NCBI GenBank assembly: GCA_025355395.1
Contig: JANXZT010000020.1
Coordinates: forward strand, 1 to 9,233
DNA length: 9,233 nucleotides
Origin: Betaproteobacteria bacterium
GTDB taxonomy: Bacteria > Pseudomonadota > Gammaproteobacteria > Burkholderiales > Casimicrobiaceae
Direction of reading: 5' to 3'
Position 1 is the first letter of the stretch, and each line of letters begins with the position of its first letter. Both the position numbers and the translations under genes were made by a program. Of the stretch, positions 1 through 5,923 are shown one piece after another. The notes below the pieces were generated by a model. The model searched no databases. It was not told the DNA's origin and saw nothing but the letters and a program-made list of their open reading frames with translations.

Positions 1-1367
1 ACCACGGCGACTTCCAGCACCGCGTGGTGCGCCACGAGGACTTCTTCCACTTCGCGTGGATAAATGTTGGCGCCGCCGCTGATGATGAGATCCTTCGACC
101 GATCCTTGAGAGTGAGAAACCCGTCCGCATCGAGACTTCCTACGTCGCCCGTATGCAGCCAGCCACCGGCCAGGGTTGCGGCTGTTGCTTCGGGATTGCG
201 CCAGTATTCACGCATCACCGTGGGGCCGCGCACCCGCACTTCTCCAACCTCGCCGGGCGGCACGTCCGGGCCTTCCAAAGCACCAATGCGCACCTCGATG
301 CCGGTCTGCGCCAACCCGACCGAACCCAGCCGCGCGCTGTCGTCGCGGGCGATGGCGTCAGCGAGCACGGTCCGGGACATGGCGGTGATGGTCATCGGCG
401 ATTCGCCCTGCCCATAAATTTGCGCGAGACGCGGACCGAATGCCGCGAATGCCGACTTGCAATCGGCCACGTACATCGGCCCGCCGCCGTAGACAATGCA
501 CTTCAATCGCGACAGGTGTGGCGCCGATAGCGCGCCGCTTTCCACCAGCCGCTTGACCATGGTCGGTGCCGCAAAAAACGAGGCGTGGTCCCACGCTTCA
601 AGCAGGCCGGCGATTTCGGCCGGCTCGAAGCCTCCCGATTCGGGGACGACGTTGACGGCACCTGCCAACACGTGCGGCACCACGTAAAGCCCGGAGCCAT
701 GCGAGAGCGGTGCCGGATGGAGTAGCGCATCGCCGGGTGCGACCACTTCGACGTCGCAGAGATAGCATTGGCTCATCGCCAGCAAGTTGGCGTGGGTGAT
801 GACCACCCCTTTGGGCCGGCCCGTGGTGCCGCTGGTATAGAAAAGCCATGCGGCGTCATCGCGGGCACGCGGCGCGGGGCACCCTGCCGGCGTCGCCGTG
901 AGCAAGCGGCCATGTTCCTTGCTCCCGAACGCGACCACCCGCTCCACGGTTGCAACGGAGCCCGTACCCGCCAGCGCGGCGCCCCAATGCGCATCGACAA
1001 AAACCCACCGCGCTGCGCTGTCCGACAGCACGAATTCGAGCTCCCTCGGATGCAGCCTGGCATTCACCGGCACCGCTACGGCACCTGCCCACCACGTCGC
1101 GAACATGGCCTCGATGTAAGCCGGGAGATTACGCGACACCAGCGCGATCCGATCCCCCGGCGACACACCCGCAAGAACCATCCCGTGCGCGAGACGAGCC
1201 ACCCGCTCGGCCAATATCGCGTAGTCGCAGAGGACCGCGGGCCCTTCGGCGAGCGCCGGTAACCGCGGCCAGCACCGCGCGGTGCGCCTCAACACCGAGG
1301 CGATGTTACGCGCAGGGGTTGCAATCATTGCGATCTGAAGAGCGTGGCTTTTCGCGACCACCCGCAC
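1..1367 (-). CDS. AMP-forming acyl-CoA synthetase (AMP-binding family), C-terminus off window
   Basis: Activates a carboxylic acid, probably a fatty or aromatic acid, to its acyl-CoA via an acyl-adenylate in the cytoplasm. The frame is open from the left edge, giving 455 codons without a stop. Numbering from the GTG start, the adenylate-forming motifs appear in order: P-loop YTSGTTGRPKG (about 178-188), the A5 motif YGQGES (about 318), GWLHTGD (about 402) and DRSKDLIISGGANIYP (about 422-437). The C-terminal lid with the catalytic lysine is missing only because the window ends. I chose GTG at 1367 because GGTGGAG sits 8 nt upstream. An in-frame ATG at 1328 gives a family-typical N-terminus (MIATPARNIASVLRR) but has no ribosome binding site. 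It lies 45 nt downstream of the SDR gene, so the two are probably co-transcribed. Family assignment is firm; substrate is unknown. Feruloyl-, cyclohexanecarboxyl- or medium-chain fatty acids are all possible. Confidence 0.93.
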   Translation of the reverse strand, partial: MRVVAKSHALQIAMIATPARNIASVLRRTARCWPRLPALAEGPAVLCDYAILAERVARLAHGMVLAGVSPGDRIALVSRNLPAYIEAMFATWWAGAVAVPVNARLHPRELEFVLSDSAARWVFVDAHWGAALAGTGSVATVERVVAFGSKEHGRLLTATPAGCPAPRARDDAAWLFYTSGTTGRPKGVVITHANLLAMSQCYLCDVEVVAPGDALLHPAPLSHGSGLYVVPHVLAGAVNVVPESGGFEPAEIAGLLEAWDHASFFAAPTMVKRLVESGALSAPHLSRLKCIVYGGGPMYVADCKSAFAAFGPRLAQIYGQGESPMTITAMSRTVLADAIARDDSARLGSVGLAQTGIEVRIGALEGPDVPPGEVGEVRVRGPTVMREYWRNPEATAATLAGGWLHTGDVGSLDADGFLTLKDRSKDLIISGGANIYPREVEEVLVAHHAVLEVAV

Positions 1368-1375
1368 CTTTGTCA

Positions 1376-1382
1376 CTCCACC
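1376..1382 (-). promoter_or_regulatory. Ribosome binding site for the acyl-CoA synthetase GTG start
   Basis: Reads GGTGGAG on the minus strand, 8 nt before the GTG at 1367, within the 45-nt gap after the SDR stop codon. It is the reason for preferring the GTG over the ATG at 1328, which has no purine-rich stretch at the right distance. Confidence 0.5.
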
Positions 1383-1412
1383 GGCGCGCAGCCGCGCTCC
1401 CGCAGCGCTCGG

Positions 1413-2159
1413 TCAATACGTGGCGCGGCCGCCGGAAAGATCGAATACCGCGCCGGTTGAGAACGAGCAATCCTCGCTTCCGAGCCAGCAGACCAGCGCA
1501 GCAATCTCGTCGACGGTACCGAATCGCGCCATCGGAATCCTGGAAAGCATGAAATCGATGTGTTGCGGCGTCATCTGATCGAAGATGCCGGTGCGCACCG
1601 CTGCGGGTGTGACGCAATTGACGCGAACGCCCGTACGCGCGAGCTCCTTGCCAAGCGACTTGGTCAGGCTGATCACGCCCGCTTTGGAAGCGCTATAGGC
1701 CGACGCATTGGGATTACCTTCCTTTCCCGCAATGGACGCGATGTTGACAATGCGCCCGTAATCGCGGGTCATCATGTACGGAACGACGGCGCGGTTGCAG
1801 TAGAAGATGCCGTTCAGGTTGATGTCCATCACCTGCCGCCACGCATCGATCGGGTACTCCCACGTCGTGGTGTTGGGCCCGGTAATGCCGGCAGAGCACA
1901 CCAGCACATCGATCTGCCCCAGCACCGCGGCCGACGCACGCATGGCTGCGGCCACCGCGTCCGGGTCGGCGACGTCGACCTCGTGCACCGTGACGTCGCC
2001 TTCGAGCGATTGTGCGGCTGCCTTGAGTGCACCGGCGTCGCGATCCCACAGCGCGATGCGCGCGCCGCTCGACTTGAATCGCTTTGCGATGGCGAGCCCG
2101 ATGCCGGCGGCACCGCCGGTCACGAGAGCGGTACGGGTCGCGAAGTCGAGTTGATTCAT
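1413..2159 (-). CDS. Short-chain dehydrogenase/reductase (SDR), NAD(P)-dependent
   Basis: A classical SDR of 248 residues, the usual length. It interconverts an alcohol and a ketone with a nicotinamide cofactor in the cytoplasm. Visible motifs: Rossmann glycine motif TGGAAGIG (14-21), acidic Asp39 at the end of strand 2 (favours NAD over NADP), Asp63, active-site Asn114, Ser142, and YSASK with Tyr155 and Lys159. The usual NNAG structural motif reads CSAG (88-91), a tolerated variant. The C-terminus ends FDLSGGRATY, an ending I associate with sugar-acid or hydroxyacyl dehydrogenases of the FabG-like group. The frame is open upstream to an ATG at 2237, but ATG 2159 gives the standard SDR N-terminus and has GAGGAGG upstream. 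With the acyl-CoA synthetase just downstream, a role in acyl-CoA or alicyclic acid degradation (3-hydroxyacyl-CoA or BadH-type) is a reasonable inference. A 2-keto-3-deoxy sugar-acid dehydrogenase is the alternative. Confidence 0.93.
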   Translation of the reverse strand: MNQLDFATRTALVTGGAAGIGLAIAKRFKSSGARIALWDRDAGALKAAAQSLEGDVTVHEVDVADPDAVAAAMRASAAVLGQIDVLVCSAGITGPNTTTWEYPIDAWRQVMDINLNGIFYCNRAVVPYMMTRDYGRIVNIASIAGKEGNPNASAYSASKAGVISLTKSLGKELARTGVRVNCVTPAAVRTGIFDQMTPQHIDFMLSRIPMARFGTVDEIAALVCWLGSEDCSFSTGAVFDLSGGRATY

Positions 2160-2169
2160 GCTACCAGGG

Positions 2170-2176
2170 CCTCCTC
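2170..2176 (-). promoter_or_regulatory. Ribosome binding site of the SDR gene
   Basis: GAGGAGG on the minus strand, 10 nt before ATG 2159. It decides against the upstream in-frame ATG at 2237, whose extra 26 residues (rich in Arg and Pro) are not SDR-like. Confidence 0.6.
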
Positions 2177-2408
2177 GGGTGGGTGGCGCGATTCTACGGC
2201 AGTCCGGGGCGCGCGAGTGGACGGACGGGTTGAACATGGCCGTCGGTCCGGCATTTTTTACTTCCTGGGCAACGGCCGGCGAAAATTATTCACTGCCTCG
2301 CACGCCGATTCAACCGACCCCGCGCATCCGGCGCACCTACCCGCGGCCTTCATATCCGACGGCATGTTCCTTGCGTCGGGGAAAGTCTTGGTGTCAAGGG
2401 GAGGTCCA

Positions 2409-2744
2409 ATGCGCTCACGTGTCGTCGCAGTCCGCTGCTTTGCGGAGGAATCAGCCCGTGGCTGGGAGGCGCATTGCGTCGACCTGGGATTGACCGTTCA
2501 CGGCGGGAGTCTCGACGAGGTCCGAAAGGAGCTCGACACGCTCATCCATCAACTCATCGACGACAAGCTCGTGAAACGACGCCAGGCGCTGCGTAGCGTG
2601 CTGCCTTCACCGCGCGGCCCGCTCGAGTTGCGGCTGCGTTACTGGGGGTTGTTGCTCGCCGGACGACTGGGTTTGCGCACGGATGCACTGCGCGATGGCG
2701 CGCGCAATTATCCGCCGCGCGTTCTTCCCCGAGCGGCGCGCTGA
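2409..2744 (+). CDS. Small HicB-like (UPF0150-type) protein, function unknown
   Basis: 111 residues. AAGGGGAGG lies immediately upstream (2396-2404), 4 nt from the ATG. The first 50 residues follow the pattern of the HicB antitoxin/UPF0150 fold: a beta strand, a GWEAHCVDLGLTVHGGS turn like the 'G-(Y/W)-x-a-x-x-p-D-L-g-x-x-x-x-G-x-s' signature of that fold, then an amphipathic helix (LDEVRKELDTLIHQLIDD). The rest (about 55-111) is Arg/Leu-rich, with a short hydrophobic run (YWGLLLAGRLGL, 79-90). I see no helix-turn-helix or ribbon-helix-helix DNA-binding domain. No HicA toxin gene lies next to it: the upstream neighbour is the divergent SDR and the downstream one the convergent csbD. I therefore read it as a solitary HicB-fold protein rather than half of a toxin-antitoxin pair. 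The fold call is by eye only and uncertain; that it is coding is more likely than not. Confidence 0.6.
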   Translation: MRSRVVAVRCFAEESARGWEAHCVDLGLTVHGGSLDEVRKELDTLIHQLIDDKLVKRRQALRSVLPSPRGPLELRLRYWGLLLAGRLGLRTDALRDGARNYPPRVLPRAAR

Positions 2745-2891
2745 TGGGTGCATGAGCGTTCGGCTGCGACCTTCAGCTGAAAAACGTCCCTGTAAAACCT
2801 GCCGCCTCCTCGCCTGCCGCCCCGTTACCGACGACACCCAAAGCAAACAGGCTCGCGATGCGAACGTGGCGCATGGCGAGCCTGGTCGGGT

Positions 2892-2908
2892 GACGCGCCA
2901 GGCGCGTC
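2892..2908. repeat. Near-perfect palindrome between the convergent genes
   Basis: GACGCGCC-A-GGCGCGTC, an 8-bp inverted repeat that can fold as a 7-bp stem with a 3-nt loop. It sits 8 nt downstream of the csbD stop, on the side facing the HicB-like gene. No T-tract follows on either strand, so it is not a textbook intrinsic terminator. It could still be a transcript-end stem or protect mRNA 3' ends. Confidence 0.4.
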
Positions 2909-2916
2909 CGTGAGGG

Positions 2917-3108
2917 TCAGCGACGATTGTCGCGGCTGTTGTCTTTGGCGGCCTGCTCGACGTCACCGGCCCCCTTCTGGATTTTGCCGGCAATCTGCTG
3001 GCCCGCACCTTTCACCTGGTCGCCGACATCACCGGTAGCTTCTCCTACCTTGCGCTGTATCTTGCCGGCGATATCCTTGGCCGTTCCTTTTACCTGATCT
3101 CGATTCAC
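2917..3108 (-). CDS. CsbD family stress-associated protein
   Basis: 63 residues, the normal size of CsbD/YjbJ proteins, which are small, abundant, stress-induced cytosolic proteins of unknown biochemical role. The N-terminus (NRDQVKGTAKDIAGKIQRKV) is the family hallmark. Two tandem copies of the motif are visible: VKGTAKDIAGKIQRKVGEATGD (6-27) and VKGAGQQIAGKIQKGAGD (32-49). The tail is charged (KDNSRDNRR). The start is a GTG at 3108, preceded by AAGGAG 6 nt away. The same frame is open up to 3354, but the extra 82 residues are Arg/Pro-rich and unlike the family, so I exclude them. It is monocistronic as far as I can see. Confidence 0.95.
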   Translation of the reverse strand: MNRDQVKGTAKDIAGKIQRKVGEATGDVGDQVKGAGQQIAGKIQKGAGDVEQAAKDNSRDNRR

Positions 3109-3463
3109 GAGTGTCTCCTTTGTCGAATGGGGATGCACCTGCGCACCCCGGGGCGAGACCGCCTGCGGGCCTCGACTCGGACACTTTGCCGTGACGGGTG
3201 CATGATCGAAGTCGTCCGGAAGCCCCAAGCGATGTAGGACGATGTCGACGATGCCAGGTACCCGGTAAAGGTTTACTTTGACCTTACAACGCCTCCGTGG
3301 GAATGGCGTGCGCGGCACCAACCAGTGGCGAAACCGACGTCGTCGCGTCGACAACGAGGACTTCCTCCTCCATCGACGTATCCCTGCAGCGGCCGTCTGG
3401 CCAAGGATTCGGCGCTTCTTCCAGCGACGACCTGATCCACGCTACATCCTGCGTTGCATCGCG
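3109..3463. other. Non-coding spacer upstream of csbD
   Basis: A 355-nt stretch between the csbD start and the dsrE stop. Frames are open on both strands, but none has protein-like composition, a plausible start with a ribosome binding site, or a recognisable family, so I call no gene. It should carry the csbD promoter (minus strand). I cannot pick a convincing -35/-10 pair. A short inverted repeat, GTAAA-GG-TTTAC, lies at 3265-3276. The AAGGAG site for csbD is at 3115-3120. Confidence 0.5.
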
Positions 3464-3479
3464 TCATGGGCGGATGTAG
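3442..3479. repeat. Inverted repeat spanning the dsrE stop codon
   Basis: CTACATCC (3442-3449) and GGATGTAG (3472-3479) are perfect 8-bp complements with a 22-nt loop that contains the dsrE stop codon (3464-3466). In the dsrE transcript this would form a 3'-end stem. There is no run of T after it, so intrinsic termination is not shown; mRNA stabilisation or chance are equally open. Confidence 0.35.
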
Positions 3480-3904
3480 GCATAACCTTGCTGCTGTTTT
3501 TGCATTATTTCGACCACCCCCGCCTGCACGTAGCCGATCTTCGGCAGCATGTCTTCCTTGCTGAGCTTTTGACCCGCCATGGTGTTCTCGCACGCGACAA
3601 CCCCCACGCCGGCATTCATCGCCTCTGCGATCCGGCTCCCGACAGCCGATTCGCGCTTCAGCATGCCGATGCCGGGACCATAGGCGACCAGTTCGATCTC
3701 CACGTTGTCGCGGCCCAAGTCCGCCTGCAGGTTGCGGGCATTATTCAATGCAAGGCTCCACTTGGCCGGATCGTTGTCGCTCACCTGCATGACCACCCGA
3801 TTCTTTCCCGCCGCAGGTGTCGCTGGTTGCTGTGCGCCGACGGCCGGCAACACGCCGATAAGAAATAGTGCGAGACTCGTCAACAGCAGGGCTCTGAAGC
3901 GCAT
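3464..3904 (-). CDS. Exported DsrE-family protein
   Basis: 146 residues. The N-terminus is a clear Sec signal peptide: MRFR, a hydrophobic core at residues 5-20, and a probable cut after AVGA (24). The mature protein is therefore periplasmic, unlike cytoplasmic DsrE/TusD sulfur-relay subunits. The remainder fits the DsrE/DsrF-like fold (COG1416 type): KNRVVMQVSDNDPAKWSLAL, the alpha/beta core with ELVAYGPGIGML (71-82), and a conserved cysteine, Cys105, in VVACENTM. That cysteine is at the position associated with sulfur handling in the family. The C-terminus (KIGYVQAGVVEIMQKQQQGYAYIRP) is also family-typical. The start has GGAGG 5 nt upstream (3910-3914). It is divergent from the response regulator. 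The biochemical role of exported DsrE proteins is not settled; periplasmic persulfide or thiol chemistry is a guess. Confidence 0.9.
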   Translation of the reverse strand: MRFRALLLTSLALFLIGVLPAVGAQQPATPAAGKNRVVMQVSDNDPAKWSLALNNARNLQADLGRDNVEIELVAYGPGIGMLKRESAVGSRIAEAMNAGVGVVACENTMAGQKLSKEDMLPKIGYVQAGVVEIMQKQQQGYAYIRP

Positions 3905-3954
3905 TTCAACCTCCGATGTGTTTTAGGTGAATACAGCCAGGATACGTCGCCGCT

Positions 3955-3977
3955 GGTCCGGCGCCAACCATCGGACC
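3955..3977. repeat. Inverted repeat in the dsrE / response-regulator divergent region
   Basis: GGTCCG (3955-3960) and CGGACC (3972-3977) separated by 11 nt, in the 189-nt divergent intergenic region and about 50 nt upstream of the dsrE start. Size and spacing would suit a dimeric regulator operator, but six-base arms can arise by chance in GC-rich DNA. Confidence 0.3.
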
Positions 3978-4033
3978 TGTCCAAATCAGCCGGCCAGGAC
4001 GATCAAGCTGCCGTCCGACAGGCGCAGTTCCGC

Positions 4034-4061
4034 CCGCCCTACAGCCCTCGCCTGAGGGCGG
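4034..4061 (+). promoter_or_regulatory. Two competing hairpins in the response-regulator leader
   Basis: GCCCTC (4044-4049) pairs perfectly with GAGGGC (4054-4059) around a 4-nt loop. The same right-hand arm can instead pair with an upstream CCGCCCT (4034-4040) through AGGGCGG (4055-4061), a 7-bp stem with a 14-nt loop. The two forms exclude each other. The element ends 33 nt before the response-regulator ATG. An attenuator or mRNA-switch role is speculative; the pairing itself is visible. Confidence 0.3.
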
Positions 4062-4093
4062 CGCACAATCATCGATTAGCGATGGGTGGAACA

Positions 4094-4546
4094 ATGCCGA
4101 CCGTGATGGTGGTGGATGACGATGTGGCCTTCGCCCATGGACTGGCGGAGTGCCTGCGCTCACGCCATTACCATACGTTGGTGGAGACCAATGGCGACGC
4201 CGCACTCGGCATGATGGCAGGGCGGCCGGTCGATGTGGCGTTGTGCGACATCGTCATGCCGGGATTGCTGGGTCCCGGATTCATGCAAAAAGCCCAATCA
4301 GTGCCCGGGCAGGAACAGCTTCCGGTGATCTTCATGAGCACGTTGCCGGAAGAGCGGGTGAGCCGAATGTTTGATGGCTACGCCGCCTATCTGCGCAAGC
4401 CGTTCCCGCTGTCCGAATTGTTTGCGACGCTGGAGCGCGTCCTTGCCTGTCCCCGCCGGTCCGCGGAACCATTCGCTCGGCTCAATGCCGACACCCATCC
4501 ACCGGCGCACGCGTTACCGCCCTACTCGACCTCCCGAGGCCGATAA
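4094..4546 (+). CDS. Stand-alone response regulator receiver protein (CheY-like)
   Basis: 150 residues with a single receiver domain (about 3-118) and a Pro-rich, probably disordered tail of about 30 residues. There is no output domain. Phosphorylation residues are present: acidic pocket D8-D9-D10 (VVDDD), phospho-acceptor Asp52 (CDIVMPG), Ser82 in the switch position (FMSTLP), and Lys102 in the RKPF loop. So it should accept phosphate from a histidine kinase and act by protein-protein contact. The switch aromatic position is Tyr99. I chose ATG 4094 because GGTGGA lies just before it and MPTVMVVDDD is a standard receiver N-terminus. ATG 4082 in the same frame adds MGGT and lacks a ribosome binding site. 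No kinase gene lies in the window, so it is an orphan here. It is transcribed toward dedA, with a 137-nt gap. Confidence 0.92.
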   Translation: MPTVMVVDDDVAFAHGLAECLRSRHYHTLVETNGDAALGMMAGRPVDVALCDIVMPGLLGPGFMQKAQSVPGQEQLPVIFMSTLPEERVSRMFDGYAAYLRKPFPLSELFATLERVLACPRRSAEPFARLNADTHPPAHALPPYSTSRGR

Positions 4547-4557
4547 GTCTGCACCCG

Positions 4558-4572
4558 GCGGCGAGTCGCCGC
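4558..4572. repeat. Hairpin downstream of the response regulator
   Basis: GCGGCGA-G-TCGCCGC, a 7-bp inverted repeat beginning 11 nt after the response-regulator stop codon. It could be a weak, T-less terminator separating this gene from dedA, but no uridine tract follows. The rest of the 137-nt spacer up to 4683 shows nothing else that I recognise. Confidence 0.35.
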
Positions 4573-4683
4573 ACTTCCCGCGCGCTCTCCCGCACCTCGC
4601 GCAGGACATCGACAGCCCGTGTTGGTGCAAGCCGAGCGATCTCAAGGCATGATCTCGGCTTTGCCAAAACCCTTGAGCGCCCC

Positions 4684-5328
4684 GTGGAGTTATCGTCCGT
4701 CCTGCAGTTTGTGCTGCACCCCGATCAGCAGCTTGGGCTATTGCTCCAGCAGTACGGCACCTGGGTCTATGCGCTGCTGTTCCTGATTCTGTTTTGCGAA
4801 ACCGGCTTGGTGGTGACACCGTTTCTGCCGGGCGATTCGCTGCTGTTCGTCGCGGGTGCGCTGTGGGCATCCACCGGCCACGACGTGGTCGTGCTATGCA
4901 CCGTGCTCGTCGTCGCTGCCCTCTGCGGCGATAACTGCAACTACTGGATCGGCCGCTTGGTGGGCGCTGCGTTGCTGCGTCGGGCGCACGGGCGCTGGAT
5001 CAACGCGCGCGCACTGGCGAGAACCGAAGACTTCTATCGGCGCCACGGCGGCGCCACGGTCGTCATCGCGCGTTTCGTGCCGGTCGTGCGCACCTTCGCA
5101 CCCTTTGTCGCGGGCCTCGGCCGTATGCTGTACGCGCGCTTCCTGGCGTTTTGCGTTGGCGGCGCCCTGCTGTGGGTGATCGGGCTGGTGTCGCTCGGTT
5201 ATTGGTTTGGCAATGCAACATGGGTGAAGAACCATTTCGGCATCGTGACCCTCGTCATCATCGCCCTGTCGCTTGCTCCGCTCGTCATCGAGTTCTGGCG
5301 GCACAAGCGAAGCGCACGGCTGCGTTGA
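4684..5328 (+). CDS. dedA: DedA family inner-membrane protein
   Basis: 214 residues, typical of DedA (SNARE-associated domain) proteins. These are inner-membrane lipid-carrier transporters; family members recycle undecaprenyl phosphate and affect membrane potential and drug resistance. The N-terminus through YGTWVYALLFLILFCETGLV and VTPFLPGDSLLFVAGAL resembles E. coli DedA closely. The residues known to be essential in E. coli YqjA occur at the same numbers: Glu39, Asp51, Arg130 and Arg136 (RFVPVVRTFAPFVAG). Hydrophobic segments are visible at about 26-47, 52-61, 67-82, 138-160, 161-178 and 186-205, with a basic C-terminus (RHKRSARLR). The start is GTG 4684. It has no strong Shine-Dalgarno, but the VELSSVLQFVLHPDQ start lines up with the family N-terminus and no better start is visible. 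It converges on the next gene 38 nt downstream. Which lipid it carries is not visible. Confidence 0.95.
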   Translation: MELSSVLQFVLHPDQQLGLLLQQYGTWVYALLFLILFCETGLVVTPFLPGDSLLFVAGALWASTGHDVVVLCTVLVVAALCGDNCNYWIGRLVGAALLRRAHGRWINARALARTEDFYRRHGGATVVIARFVPVVRTFAPFVAGLGRMLYARFLAFCVGGALLWVIGLVSLGYWFGNATWVKNHFGIVTLVIIALSLAPLVIEFWRHKRSARLR

Positions 5329-5365
5329 CCATAACCGTCCTTACCGCGCACAACGTTCGATGGGA

Positions 5366-5923
5366 TTACCGCATCTCGCGCGGCTTTCGGAGCGCTTCCT
5401 GCGCGGCCGCGGCCAGCGGATTGCGACCGTTGCGCGCGAGACTCGCCAGGAATGCACGCGAGCGTGGATCGCCGATGGTGCCGAGCGCCGCCACGGCGTT
5501 CGCCTTGTAGCCCGTGGCAAACCGCCGCAACTGGTCGTCGACGAACGACTGCCGCGGCACGCTCCGGAATCGCTCAAGGGCCGCGGCATCGACCCCGGTA
5601 ATACGAATGTCTTCCAGCGGAAATTTCGCGCGTCGCTCGTAATTTTCATCGGCCGCGGCGCGCACATCGCGCAACTCCTGCGCCGTCGGACCTTCCGCAC
5701 TGGCCTTCTGGAATGCCGGCACCAGCTCGGACGCATGTTGCCGCAACTCGGCCGCCAATGTGAGCTCGTCTCCGCCGATGCATGTCGAAAGCACCCATCG
5801 CTGGTAAACGGCGAAGGCCTCCGGCGACAGGCCGAAACGTGTCTGCGCCTGGGCCATGGCGGACATTGCCAGCAGCACTGCCAGCAAGCATGGGCGGAGC
5901 ACGGAGATGATGAAATGTTGCAT
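5366..5923 (-). CDS. Small exported protein with HEAT-like C-terminus, function unknown
   Basis: 185 residues. The N-terminus is a Sec signal peptide (hydrophobic core about 4-20, likely cut after AMAQA near 27). The mature part is mainly helical and charged. Residues 141-180 (NAVAALGTIGDPRSRAFLAS and on to AAAAQEALR) look like one HEAT/armadillo-type repeat, ending in an Arg-rich tail. A single cysteine, Cys48, remains in the mature chain. I do not recognise the family. ATG 5923 overlaps the TGA stop of the protease gene (TGATG), so its translation is likely coupled to the protease. There is no clear Shine-Dalgarno. A TTG one codon upstream could also be read as a start. The tight coupling suggests that it works with the protease, for example as a periplasmic partner, chaperone or inhibitor. 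That is inference. Confidence 0.85.
   Translation of the reverse strand: MQHFIISVLRPCLLAVLLAMSAMAQAQTRFGLSPEAFAVYQRWVLSTCIGGDELTLAAELRQHASELVPAFQKASAEGPTAQELRDVRAAADENYERRAKFPLEDIRITGVDAAALERFRSVPRQSFVDDQLRRFATGYKANAVAALGTIGDPRSRAFLASLARNGRNPLAAAAQEALRKPREMR

Noticed and set aside
24..1262. Several plus- and minus-frame ORFs of 60-200 codons over the left end
   Set aside because: All overlap the acyl-CoA synthetase frame, which carries the full set of adenylation motifs. The others are Arg/Pro-rich shadows.
2230..2260. Sigma-70-like promoter (TTGAAC, 17-nt spacer, ATTTTT) before the HicB-like gene
   Set aside because: The -35 is plausible, but the -10 matches poorly, and it would leave a leader of about 150 nt. 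Not strong enough to annotate.
1560..2408. Long plus-strand open frame running into the HicB-like gene
   Set aside because: It lies antisense to the SDR gene, whose motifs are unmistakable. The frame before 2409 is His/Arg-rich and matches nothing. The real start is ATG 2409, with its own ribosome binding site.
2409..2916. HicAB-type toxin-antitoxin locus
   Set aside because: No small HicA-like ORF (a double-stranded-RNA-binding fold of about 60 residues) is found on either side of the HicB-like gene; the 172 nt downstream contain no credible ORF.
3109..3354. N-terminal extension of CsbD
   Set aside because: The frame is open, but the 82 extra residues are Arg/Pro-rich and unlike any CsbD. 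GTG 3108 has AAGGAG at the proper distance and gives the normal size.
3278..3868. Plus-strand open frame of 196 codons opposite dsrE
   Set aside because: The opposite strand encodes a signal peptide and a DsrE-family domain. The plus-strand translation is His/Arg-rich with no recognisable pattern.
5329..5365. Bidirectional terminator between dedA and the small exported gene
   Set aside because: The 37-nt convergent spacer contains only the AACGTT palindrome and no stable stem or T-tract.
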